The notes under the pieces are model-generated. The model was given only the letters and a program-made list of their open reading frames with translations, did not search any database and had not been told where the DNA came from. From assembly GCF_000373645.1 (NCBI RefSeq), contig NZ_KB892013.1, positions 226,722 to 290,721 on the forward strand: a DNA stretch of 64,000 bases, given 5' to 3'. Position numbers and translations under genes: made by a program. Shown here one piece after another: positions 16,631-24,204 of this stretch; the first letter of the stretch is position 1, and each line of letters opens with the position of its first letter. The stretch comes from Streptomyces sp. ATexAB-D23 (lineage in GTDB: Bacteria > Actinomycetota > Actinomycetes > Streptomycetales > Streptomycetaceae).

Positions 16631-18142
16631 TCATTCCTCGAAGGGGACCGGGTCCGGAAAGGACTGCCGCGAAGTGCCCCAGACCGGGGCGGTGATGAAA
16701 CGGTCGAGCCGGCCGCGGGCGATCACCTGCCGGGCCTCCTCGCCCGCCGCGGCGATCACTTCGGCTTCGTCGACGCGGGTGGGATGCCGGTTGCGCATGA
16801 GCACCCGGCCGGCCACGACGACGTGGCTGACGTCCTGGCCACCGGCCTTGTAGACCAGTGCGTGCACCGGCATGTGCAGGGGCTGGAGGTGCGGTTGGCG
16901 GGTGTCGACCACGATGATGTCGGCCGCTTTGCCCTCCTCCAGTGAGCCGATCTCGTCGTCCCAGCCGATGGCGCGTGCCGCGTCGATGGTGACCATTTCC
17001 AGCAGCTTGCCCGGGGGCAGCAGGAAGGTGTCCCGCAGTTGCAGCTGGGAGAGCGTCTGGGCCTGGCGTACGGCGGTGAACAGGTCGAAGCTCGACATGG
17101 GGGCGCAGCCGTCGGTGGTGACGGCCACCGTGACTCCCGCGTCCAGCAGTTCGGGGACCGGGCAGCGTCCGCGCAGGGCTCCGACCACCACGCCGGGGCC
17201 GTGCGTCACGCTCGTGCCCGTTTCGGCCAGGATGGCCACTTCGCGGGCGCTGAGGCCGAAGCCGTGCTGGAAGTGGACGTCCGGGCCGAGCAGTGCGTGC
17301 GGGTCGAGCCGGTGGGCGAGTTCGACCATGCCGCCGAAGGCGTCCGTGTGGACGCGGGTGCCGTAGCGGGCCGCGAGGTCGCGTACGCGTTCGGACTGTT
17401 CCCGGTCCTGTGCGGTCAGGCGGGTGGCGCGGTCGGGGCTGGTCGGGCCGCTCGGGTCGAGGGAGGGGACCATGGTGTACGGGGTGACGGCCACCCGTAT
17501 CCGGCCGTCGGCTCCGTTGTGCCAGGCGGCAACGGTCTCCTCCGCCCCGGCCATCATCCGGTCGAGGCCCACGCGTTCGCGGTGGTACGTGGCTCCGCCC
17601 GTCCAGTGGCCCACTTCGCGCGGCCAGGGCAGACCGCTCGGGCCGACGCCGAGCACCTGGCGGGTGCCCGTCTCGGCGTAGGCGCGGGCGTGGGCGTCGC
17701 CGAAGGCCGGCTGGTCGGAGCGGGGCTGGGAGCCGAGGACGCTCACCGCGCAGGTGACGCCGGACTTCAGCCGCTCCAGGGCGGCGAGGCGCCCGTCCGC
17801 GTACCAGTAGCCGGGCGTGACGTGCTCGAAGTAGGTGCGGGTCGCGATCCGCATCCACCAGGACAGGGAGTCGACGCCGATCGTCTTCAGCAGGGCGTGC
17901 CCGCCGTGGCCATGGGCGTCTATGAGCCCCGGCAGGACGACCTGGCCCGTGCAGTCGATCGTCTCGGGGGCCGTCCAGCCGGCCCGTATCTCCCGGGTGG
18001 GGCCGACGGCGGCGACGCGGCCCTCGGTGACGGCGACCGCGCCGTCGGTGAGCACCCGCCGCCGCGGGTCCATGGTGATCACACAGCCGCCGGTCAGGAG
18101 GAGATCGGCCGGGCGGCGGCCGCGGTCGCCGTCGGTGGTCAT
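16631..18142 (-). CDS. Amidohydrolase (TrzN/AtzA/SsnA-like deaminase or hydrolase)
   Basis: A 503-residue amidohydrolase-superfamily enzyme. Seen: PGLIDAHGHGG with the HxH metal pair at 77-79, RVHTDAF and HFQHGFGLS supplying further His ligands, VTTDGCAP with the conserved Asp, and a C-terminal EEGKAADIIVVDTRQPHLQP stretch typical of chlorohydrolase/deaminase members. Such enzymes hydrolyse C-N or C-Cl bonds on heterocycles such as guanine, triazines or 8-oxoguanine. ATG at 18142 has GGAGG 8 nt upstream and overlaps the stop of the preceding amidohydrolase gene by 4 nt (ATGA), so the two are translationally coupled. The substrate is unknown. Confidence 0.8.
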   Translation of the reverse strand: MTTDGDRGRRPADLLLTGGCVITMDPRRRVLTDGAVAVTEGRVAAVGPTREIRAGWTAPETIDCTGQVVLPGLIDAHGHGGHALLKTIGVDSLSWWMRIATRTYFEHVTPGYWYADGRLAALERLKSGVTCAVSVLGSQPRSDQPAFGDAHARAYAETGTRQVLGVGPSGLPWPREVGHWTGGATYHRERVGLDRMMAGAEETVAAWHNGADGRIRVAVTPYTMVPSLDPSGPTSPDRATRLTAQDREQSERVRDLAARYGTRVHTDAFGGMVELAHRLDPHALLGPDVHFQHGFGLSAREVAILAETGTSVTHGPGVVVGALRGRCPVPELLDAGVTVAVTTDGCAPMSSFDLFTAVRQAQTLSQLQLRDTFLLPPGKLLEMVTIDAARAIGWDDEIGSLEEGKAADIIVVDTRQPHLQPLHMPVHALVYKAGGQDVSHVVVAGRVLMRNRHPTRVDEAEVIAAAGEEARQVIARGRLDRFITAPVWGTSRQSFPDPVPFEE

Positions 18143-19602
18143 GGTGCGGCCCTCCTGATGCGGTAGGTCGGCGGGAAGAGTTCCCGCTCGGTGCGGCCGA
18201 GGTGGTCGCGCTCGGTGTAGCCGGCCCGGTAGCGGTCGAGGTACGCCTGGGCGCGTTCCCGGTCGTCGTGGCGTGCGCCGAGGAGGGCGCCCTCGTCCAC
18301 GACGGTGCGCCCGTTGACGACGACGGTGCGTACGTCCCTGCCGTTGGCGGCGAGGACGAGGGTGCGGATCGGGTCGTCGACGGGGCCGGTCCTGGCGCCC
18401 GACAGGTCCACCACGGTGATGTCGGCGCGCGTGCCCTCGGCGAGGCGTCCGAGGTCGGGGCGGCCCAGCGCGTCGGCGCCCCCGACCGTCGCCGCGTGGT
18501 ACAGGTCGCGGCAGGAGCCGGCGGAGCGCCGGCGTTCCACCGCCTTGGTCAGGACCATCCCGGTGTCCATCGCGCGGATCATGTCGGGCGGGGCGGTGTC
18601 GGTGCCCATCGCCATGCGGATGCCACGGGCGAGGTAGCGGTCGAAGGACTCCAGGACCACGGCGTAGCGTGCCACCGCCATGGGGCAGAAGATCACGGTG
18701 GTGCCGCTGTCGCTCAGGAGGCCGAGGTCGTCGCCGGGGACGGGAAGTTCGCTGTGTCCCGCGACCGCCCAGGCGTGGGGGATCAGGGTGCGTGGCCCCA
18801 GGAAGCCGATGTCGTGGAGGAGTTCGATGGGGCGGCGGCCGTGGGCCTCGCGCAGGAGACCGACCTCGAACATGGTCTGCCCGGCGTGCAGTCTGACCGG
18901 GCAGCGCAGCTCGTCGCCGAGGTCGCGGGTGCGGCGCAGGAGCGCGGGGGCGACCGTCTCGATCCGGGAGGGGGCGAGCATTCCGCGTACCAGGCCGTGA
19001 CCGGAGCCGTCGAAGTCCGCCACGAACCGGGCGGCGCCGTCCAGTCCGGCTTCGCCGAGCCGTGGTTCGTGGTGCAGCAGGGTGCGGCCCCGGGCGTCGA
19101 CCACGGGCACGGCCGAGCGGTAGCTCGGGCCGAGGTAGACGCGCAGCCCGAGTTCCACCGCGGCTTCGGCCGCGTCGGCCATCTCCTCGTAGGTCTCCGC
19201 CCATTCCTTGGATATCTCCGAGGCGATGGGCAGGGCGGTGGTGATGCCGTTCAGGAGCAGCTGCCCGAAGGCGTAACGGCGTTTGAACGCCTCCTCCTCG
19301 CGGCTGAAGACCTCGTGGCGTCGCTCCAGATAGCTCTGCGACCACCGCTGGCCGGTGGCGAGCGCGTCGTCCTGGTAGGTGTCGAAGACCGCGTGGTCGA
19401 TGTCGCCGAGGGCGTTGAGGTCGACGAAGCCGGGGCCGACCAGGGCGAGCCCCTCGTCGCGCTCGACGTCGACGCGCCCTTCGAAGCCGTGGCCGACGTG
19501 GATGACCGTGTCGTCCTCGTAGACGACCGCGCCGTTCTCGTGGACGACGTGGTCTCTCCCGTCGTGGCCGACGACGAACCGGGCCGAGATACGGGTCCTC
19601 AT
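18139..19602 (-). CDS. Amidohydrolase-like protein lacking the usual HxH metal motif
   Basis: A 487-residue member of the amidohydrolase superfamily. The segment that normally reads PGxxDxHxH is here VGPGFVDLNALGDIDH (about 55-70), so the first two metal-binding His are replaced by Asn and Leu. Later motifs are kept: VRLHAGQTMFE, IPHAWAVAGHSE, VIFCPMAVARY, MAMGTDTAPPDM and GTRADITVVDLSG near the end. It could use a different metal arrangement, since a His follows in GDIDHAV, or act on another substrate class. It overlaps both neighbours by 4 nt (ATGA): the isomerase gene upstream and the second amidohydrolase downstream. All three are therefore likely to work in one pathway. Confidence 0.75.
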   Translation of the reverse strand: MRTRISARFVVGHDGRDHVVHENGAVVYEDDTVIHVGHGFEGRVDVERDEGLALVGPGFVDLNALGDIDHAVFDTYQDDALATGQRWSQSYLERRHEVFSREEEAFKRRYAFGQLLLNGITTALPIASEISKEWAETYEEMADAAEAAVELGLRVYLGPSYRSAVPVVDARGRTLLHHEPRLGEAGLDGAARFVADFDGSGHGLVRGMLAPSRIETVAPALLRRTRDLGDELRCPVRLHAGQTMFEVGLLREAHGRRPIELLHDIGFLGPRTLIPHAWAVAGHSELPVPGDDLGLLSDSGTTVIFCPMAVARYAVVLESFDRYLARGIRMAMGTDTAPPDMIRAMDTGMVLTKAVERRRSAGSCRDLYHAATVGGADALGRPDLGRLAEGTRADITVVDLSGARTGPVDDPIRTLVLAANGRDVRTVVVNGRTVVDEGALLGARHDDRERAQAYLDRYRAGYTERDHLGRTERELFPPTYRIRRAAP

Positions 19603-20693
19603 CGGGCCGACCTGACGGACTCGCCATCGGCTTCGCCGCCGGGTTCGCCGCCGGGTTCGCCGTCGGTGGCGAGGATCTCGCGCAGATGGGCGGCGGTGCG
19701 TGAGATGAAGCGCAGCTGTTCGGGCCCGTCGCACGGGGCGCCGGTGAGGTGGTCGAACGTCGGCCTCTCCCCCGCCGCGGCCATGTCCTCGTAGGCGTGG
19801 GTGAGGCGGAAGGTCTCGGCGAGCTCGGTGGTGGTGAGGTCGGGGTGCGCGGCCAGCCAGGCGGGGTCGTACACGTGCATCGGCATGATCGTGCGGTCCC
19901 GGGAGTTCTCTATGGACAGCCTGAGGCCGGGCCGGTGCTCACCCAGGGCTCCGAGGATCGCCGGCCAGTCCATGACGCCCTCGCCGCAGGGTGCCAGCAT
20001 GCGTCCGATCCCGTAGTCGGTGCGGAACAGCGCGACGTCCCGGACATGGCTCATCCGTACGTACGGGGCCACGCGGCGGGCGGCCGCGACGGGGTCCTCG
20101 CCGCGGGCGACGACGTTGGCGGAGTCGTAGGTGATCCCGATGGCGTCCGGGCCGACGGCCTCCACCAGGCGGACCACCTCGAAGGAGGTGATCTCCTCGT
20201 GGGTCTCGACGTTGAGGTGGCAGCCCAGGTCCAGGGCCGCGGGACGCAGGACGCGGAGGAACTTCTCGATGCCGGCGAGCTGATCGCTCCAGGACGCGTC
20301 GGTACGGAACCGGTCGAACACGTGGTAACCGGGCAGCCCCGGCTTGTAGTTGGCGGTGCCCACCCAGAGTTCACGGCAGTCGATCTCCGCACAGGCACGC
20401 ATCATCCGGACCATGCCGGCGGTGTAGTCGCCGCCGCCCAGTTCCCGGACCTCGGGCGCCTCCGCGTTGGCGTACGGGTTGACCTTGGCCAGCCCCATCT
20501 CCAGGTAGAGGCCGAGTTCGTCCGCGCGCCGGCGCAGTTCCTTCAGGACGTGCCGGTCCAGCGTCGGGGTGACGTCGAGGACGGTCCTGAAGAAGACGCC
20601 GTCCATGCCGAGTTCGGCCGCCGCCCCAAGGTTCTCCACCGCTGAGCGCGTCGACGCCCCGGGAAGCTTGCGGCCGTCCACTCCAACCTTCAT
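19599..20693 (-). CDS. Sugar phosphate isomerase/epimerase-like TIM-barrel protein
   Basis: A 364-residue protein of the xylose-isomerase-like TIM-barrel (AP endonuclease 2) superfamily. Features: an N-terminal ENLGAAAELGMDGVFFRTVL strand-helix, LYLEMGLAKVNPY, HLNVETHEEITSF with the conserved Glu, AIGITYDSANVVARGEDP with metal-site Asp, YVRMSHVRDVAL with metal-site His, and LRLSIENS with the last Glu. The C-terminal tail repeats Gly-Glu-Pro-Gly. ATG at 20693 has AAGGAG 8 nt upstream. Members are isomerases, epimerases, dehydratases or lyases, so the reaction cannot be named. The gene overlaps the next gene by 4 nt and starts the run of coupled genes in module A. Confidence 0.7.
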   Translation of the reverse strand: MKVGVDGRKLPGASTRSAVENLGAAAELGMDGVFFRTVLDVTPTLDRHVLKELRRRADELGLYLEMGLAKVNPYANAEAPEVRELGGGDYTAGMVRMMRACAEIDCRELWVGTANYKPGLPGYHVFDRFRTDASWSDQLAGIEKFLRVLRPAALDLGCHLNVETHEEITSFEVVRLVEAVGPDAIGITYDSANVVARGEDPVAAARRVAPYVRMSHVRDVALFRTDYGIGRMLAPCGEGVMDWPAILGALGEHRPGLRLSIENSRDRTIMPMHVYDPAWLAAHPDLTTTELAETFRLTHAYEDMAAAGERPTFDHLTGAPCDGPEQLRFISRTAAHLREILATDGEPGGEPGGEADGESVRSAR

Positions 20694-20722
20694 GCGTGTT
20701 TCTCCTTGCGCTGTTCCGTTGC

Positions 20723-20770
20723 GATTCATGACAGTCGTGATTCATGACAGCCGTGACTCATGACAGGGGG
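20723..20770. repeat. Three tandem 16-bp direct repeats (GATTCATGACAGTCGT type)
   Basis: Units at 20723-20738, 20739-20754 and 20755-20770 differ at one or two positions; the last diverges at its end. Each contains the palindrome TCATGA. They fill the gap upstream of the isomerase gene and run into the 3' end of the ABC-like gene, whose stop codon (20742-20744) lies within the second unit. Confidence 0.75.
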
Positions 20771-21581
20771 GGGCGGCCGGTGCCGGAAAGTGGCACTTCA
20801 CGGTGACCGAGCCGTGGGGCGAGACGAAAGGGGTGGGGCCGGGGACGTCGCGGCGGCAGCTTTCCTGGCCGCGGCCCCGCGGGCAGTGCGGTTCGAAGAA
20901 GCAGCCACGCCCCGTCCCCGCACCGCGCGGGGGTGCGGCGGCTCCCGTGCGCAACGCCTCGGTGAGCCCGTGCCGTGGGCGGGCGCGGAGTTCGGCGGCG
21001 GGCCCTCGTTCGACGATCCGCCCGCCCGCGACGATCTGAAGCGTGTCGCAGAGCCGGGCGACCGCCGCGAACGGGCCGCCGACCACGATCAGCCCGGTGC
21101 CGTCCGCGTCGAGAGCCGGGGCCATGGCCCGCAGCCGGCCGGTGCGGGCCCCGGCCTCGTCGGCGGACAGGCCCGTCAGGTCGGCGACGAGAACCCGTGG
21201 CCCGGCCGGTGGACGCCCGGTGTGCGGGAGGGCGGGCGCCGCCGGGCCGAGCGGGGCGATGTTCCCCGCACTCCGGTGGGCCGGCTCCCCGGGCTCCGTC
21301 AGGCTGCGTACGGGCCCGCCCGCGAGCCGGGTCGTACCCGCGACTACCCGGTCACCGTGGGCCGGGCGGCCGGTCAGGGCACGGGCGAGCAGCGGGAGGG
21401 CCGACTCGGCCTCCCCCTGCACCGCGAGACGTTCGCCCCGGCGCAGGTCGAAATTCACGTCGTCGAGAACCGGGAACTCCGCGTCGCCGAGCGACACGGC
21501 CGCTCGCAGACCGCGCACCTGGAGCAGTACCTCACGGGCCGCGACTCTCGGGCCCGGGGAGGCGGGTATGTGGTGGGCCAT
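20742..21581 (-). CDS. Degenerate oligopeptide-type ABC ATPase lacking Walker A and signature motifs
   Basis: A 279-residue protein. Its ends match the OppD/DppD family: an N-terminal VLLQVRGL and VLDDVNFDLRRGERLAV, and a C-terminal cysteine-containing GCFFEPHCPRG, CRR and CHFPA as in the family's oligopeptide C-terminal domain. CDTLQIVAGGRIVERGP with RPRHGLTEAL matches the normal end of the ATPase core. But where Walker A (GESGSGKST) should stand there is GEAESALPLLARAL. No LSGGQ signature can be found, Walker B is reduced to RVLVADLTGLS, and the H-loop His is absent. It cannot bind ATP in the usual way. No permease or binding protein adjoins it. It opens the module A operon, with GGGAG 9 nt before the ATG. 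Confidence 0.65.
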   Translation of the reverse strand: MAHHIPASPGPRVAAREVLLQVRGLRAAVSLGDAEFPVLDDVNFDLRRGERLAVQGEAESALPLLARALTGRPAHGDRVVAGTTRLAGGPVRSLTEPGEPAHRSAGNIAPLGPAAPALPHTGRPPAGPRVLVADLTGLSADEAGARTGRLRAMAPALDADGTGLIVVGGPFAAVARLCDTLQIVAGGRIVERGPAAELRARPRHGLTEALRTGAAAPPRGAGTGRGCFFEPHCPRGRGQESCRRDVPGPTPFVSPHGSVTVKCHFPAPAAPPCHESRLS

Positions 21582-21819
21582 CACGTCGTTCTCCCAGTCC
21601 GCCGGGGTGGTGCGGGCTCTCCCGGCCGTTCCTGCTGCGTTCGTTCCTGGTGAGTTTCGGCGCCGGAAGTCATGCGTGTCCAATACTTGTTACGACCCAC
21701 GGCATAGCCGTACGGGCATGATGAGGACCGCCCCGCTCGGAGGGCTTCCCCTACCGCCCCTTGCCTGTTTCGTCTGCTGGACCTCTTGTTCCATAGCCGT
21801 CGAGGCATACCCTGAGGCG
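21582..21819. promoter_or_regulatory. Divergent promoter region of module A (ABC-like gene / LysR gene)
   Basis: This 238-bp gap lies between two divergent starts and should hold both promoters and the LysR sites. Seen: the 9-mer CATAGCCGT repeated directly at 21703 and 21792, and a GCATACC half-site at 21806 just before the LysR start. GCATACC and CATACC half-sites also occur in the module B divergent promoter. No confident -35/-10 pair was found. Confidence 0.4.
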
Positions 21820-22773
21820 ATGGATCCCGAGAGGCTGTTGGACGGCCGCCTGAAGTTGCGCCATCTGGTCCTCCTCACGACCATCGCCGAGCACGGCAGC
21901 GTGATGCGGGCCGCCGAGCACCTGCGGGTGACTCAGCCGGTCGTGACCCGTGGTCTGCGGGAGCTGGAAGCGATCCTCGGCGCCGAGGTCTTCGACCGCG
22001 GTCCGCGCGGGGTGACGCCCACCGTCTGCGGAGAGGCGTTCATCGAGCACGCGCAGGTGGTTCTGGCGCATATCCGCAAGGCGGGCCAGCACGTGGCCGA
22101 ACTGACCAGCGGCCAGGTGGGCACGGTCACCGTGGGCACGCATCTGGCCGGGGCCGGCCTGCTGCTCCCCAAGGCCATCACCCGGCTCAAGCGGGAGCGG
22201 CCCAAGGTGACGGTCGTCGTGAAGGAGGCCCCGCCGGACGTGCTCCTCGCCGACCTCATGGCCGGCCAGGTCGACCTGACCGTGGGCCGGCTCAACGCGT
22301 CGGACCACGGTGGCCGCACCCGGCAGATCCAGCTGTACAGCGAGCCGGTGAAGCTGGTGACGCGGGCCGGCCACCCGGCGCAGGCGCTCGACGCGCCGCG
22401 GCTGGCGGACCTGATGCACTTCCCGTGGAGCCTGCCGGTGGCCAACACGTCCCTGCGCCGGGAGGTGGAGCGGGTCTTCTTCGAGGCGGAGCTGCCGCTG
22501 CCCGAGGACCGGGTGGAGTGCACGTCCATCCTGACGTTGCGCACACTGCTGGAGGAATCGGACACCGTGGCCACGCTGCCGGTGCTCATTCCCCAGCGTG
22601 ACGACCGGCTCGCCGTCCTGCCCACCCCCCTGCCGTCGGTCTCCCGGCTCGTCGGTGTGACGCTGCCGCACGAGCGCGCCCACAGCCCCAGCACCCAGGC
22701 CCTGCTCCAGCATCTGCGGGATGTGGCGGCGGAGATCCGGGGCATGCTGAGGCCCGCGGCCGACGCCGGCTGA
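21820..22773 (+). CDS. LysR-family transcriptional regulator, module A
   Basis: A 317-residue regulator. The winged helix-turn-helix (about 8-66) includes HLVLLTTIAEHGSVMRAAEH and TRGLRELEAILGAEVFDRGP, followed by the effector-binding domain beginning GTVTVGTHLAGAGLLLP. The pattern DGRLKLRHL at the start is typical of the GbpR/PcaQ branch, which controls catabolic genes for sugars or aromatic acids. ATG at 21820 has GAGG 4 nt upstream. It is divergent from the module A operon, its likely target. It is clearly paralogous to the regulator at 31415-32407 (shared LLDGRLK, FxRGPRGVT, VGTHLAG and AGxVDLxVGRL). Confidence 0.85.
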   Translation: MDPERLLDGRLKLRHLVLLTTIAEHGSVMRAAEHLRVTQPVVTRGLRELEAILGAEVFDRGPRGVTPTVCGEAFIEHAQVVLAHIRKAGQHVAELTSGQVGTVTVGTHLAGAGLLLPKAITRLKRERPKVTVVVKEAPPDVLLADLMAGQVDLTVGRLNASDHGGRTRQIQLYSEPVKLVTRAGHPAQALDAPRLADLMHFPWSLPVANTSLRREVERVFFEAELPLPEDRVECTSILTLRTLLEESDTVATLPVLIPQRDDRLAVLPTPLPSVSRLVGVTLPHERAHSPSTQALLQHLRDVAAEIRGMLRPAADAG

Positions 22774-22886
22774 CGCGCGTACGCCGGCCGGCTCCCGCGG
22801 GTCTCACCCGAGCGGAACCGCGGCCGTTGCCGGCCGTGGCGGCAGGCAGGCGGCCGTCCCGGTCACCGCCTACGACCGGGGCCGCG

Positions 22887-23981
22887 TCACTCCGCAGGCT
22901 CCAGGAGGCGGTCGAGCGTCCGGCGCCCCATGCGGCTCATGGCCGGGTTGCTCTCGGCGTAGTACCAGACAAGGCCCATCGCCTGCTGGAACGCCCAGGC
23001 CCTGCCGCGCTCCCACTCCACGTCGTCACAGCCCAGCGTTCCGCGGAGCACTTCCCGGGGACCTGACCGCAACAGGTGCCAGGCACCGACCAGATCCAGC
23101 GCGGGGTCGGCCGGGCCGAAGCCGCCGGTGTCGAGTACGCCGCCGAGCCGGTCTCCCGCGACCAGGACGTTGCCGGGGATCAGGTCACCGTGGCTCATCA
23201 CGTCGCCGCCCGTGCGTGGCAACTCCCGGAAACGGCTCCACATCCGGCGCAGCCGGACCACGTCTAGGGCCTGTCCGGCGGATCTTCGTGGATCAGCCCG
23301 CGGCGTCTGGTGCATCCCCGAGTTCTCGGCTCCGCTCGAACAGGGGAGACCCCACTCCTCGGCGCGCGCCCGAATCGCCCTCGTACTGGACGTACTTGGG
23401 TGATTCGGGCGTGCGGCGAGAGTGCGTGCCAGGCGTCGCGGGCCCGCGAAGGTCCGCCGGACAGGCCCTAGCAGTCCCTCGCTCTCCTCGAAGCACTTCG
23501 CCATCCAGGCATCGTGGTGGGCGAGCACACCGCCACGGCCCTCGCCGCTGAACAGCCGCCCCCGCGTACCGGCGGCGCGCAGGGCGGCGATGAAGGCAGC
23601 GAGGTCCTCGGCGAACGCGTCGGACCCACTCGGGTCGGCGTCGAGGGCGACCGTTCCCGGCAGCCATGTCTGGAGGGACCACGGCATGGGGTAGCCGGCC
23701 CCGGGCCTTCCCAGGGCGACGGGTTCCGGGGCGGGGAACGGAGACACCCGGGCCAGCTCCGCACTCGCCCGGGTCTCCCGTTCCAGGACCGCCAGCGCCT
23801 CGGCGGGATCGGCCGGACGCAGCGGGAGGCGCGCGGAGAGGTCGTTCCCGACGCGGAAGATGGCGTTGACCGTCCCCGTCGACGGCAGGCGTCGCACGGC
23901 CAGGCGGCTCCACCGGGGGAACTGTTCCTGGATCAGGGCCGCAACGGTCTCGGGGGTCACGTCCAGTTGGTCATCGTGCAT
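22887..23981 (-). CDS. Aminoglycoside/choline-type phosphotransferase, carrying an in-frame transposable-element insertion
   Basis: A kinase-fold protein of the APH family, 364 residues as it stands. The N-terminal lobe includes VRRLPSTGTVNAIFRVG and SARLPLRP. The catalytic loop is SHGDLIPGNVLV (Brenner motif HGDxxxxN), and the metal-binding segment is GVLDTGGFGPADPALDLV. Between residues about 171 and 238 lie 68 residues encoded by a miniature element (23264-23471), in frame and without stops. Removing the element and one CTAG copy restores a continuous EGLLDVVRLRRMW and a 296-residue protein, the usual APH size. Whether the present protein is active is doubtful. The second ATG (23981) is preferred over 23987 because GGGAG then sits 7 nt upstream. 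Confidence 0.75.
   Translation of the reverse strand: MHDDQLDVTPETVAALIQEQFPRWSRLAVRRLPSTGTVNAIFRVGNDLSARLPLRPADPAEALAVLERETRASAELARVSPFPAPEPVALGRPGAGYPMPWSLQTWLPGTVALDADPSGSDAFAEDLAAFIAALRAAGTRGRLFSGEGRGGVLAHHDAWMAKCFEESEGLLGPVRRTFAGPRRLARTLAARPNHPSTSSTRAIRARAEEWGLPCSSGAENSGMHQTPRADPRRSAGQALDVVRLRRMWSRFRELPRTGGDVMSHGDLIPGNVLVAGDRLGGVLDTGGFGPADPALDLVGAWHLLRSGPREVLRGTLGCDDVEWERGRAWAFQQAMGLVWYYAESNPAMSRMGRRTLDRLLEPAE
23264..23471. mobile_element. IS5-type MITE (204 bp plus CTAG duplication) inside the phosphotransferase gene
   Basis: The ends CTAGGGCCTGTCCGGCGGA (23264-23282) and TCCGCCGGACAGGCCCTAG (23453-23471) are perfect 19-bp inverted repeats, and the similarity continues imperfectly for about 50 bp. 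CTAG at each end fits a YTAR-type target duplication as made by IS5-family transposases. The interior holds a second inverted repeat, CGCCCGAATC (23367-23376) with GATTCGGGCG (23402-23411), and no transposase gene. The element has no coding role of its own, yet it stays open in the host gene's frame. Confidence 0.85.
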
Positions 23982-24204
23982 GGTCATTCTCCCGGCCCCG
24001 AGGGCAGCGCCGCGACAAGGACGAGGTCCCCTGGCTCCGGGGCACGAGGCGGCAGCGGTTGAGGCGGTTCGGTCGGGGTCACCGCGGCAGTATCCCGGCG
24101 TCCCGGGCGACGGGCCACGCATTTTCGATCACCCGCCCCGCGAGGGACGCGGCGTGTTCTCCGCCGGCGCGCCCGCCCGCCTCCGCGCGAGCGGGCCGGG
24201 GCCG
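23982..24204. other. Intergenic region, nothing recognised
   Basis: The 223 bp between the phosphotransferase start and the esterase stop (both leftward) should hold the phosphotransferase promoter and the end of the esterase transcript. I see no convincing promoter pair, long hairpin or small gene. Confidence 0.3.

Noticed and set aside
18143..19627. Upstream extension of the second amidohydrolase frame
   Set aside because: It is an out-of-frame shadow of the first amidohydrolase; the ATG at 18142 has a clear ribosome site and ATGA overlap.
20760..21653. Plus-strand open frame opposite the ABC-like gene
   Set aside because: The minus-strand product has recognisable ABC features (CHFPA, GGRIVERGP); the plus-strand product is Gly/Arg-rich without motifs.
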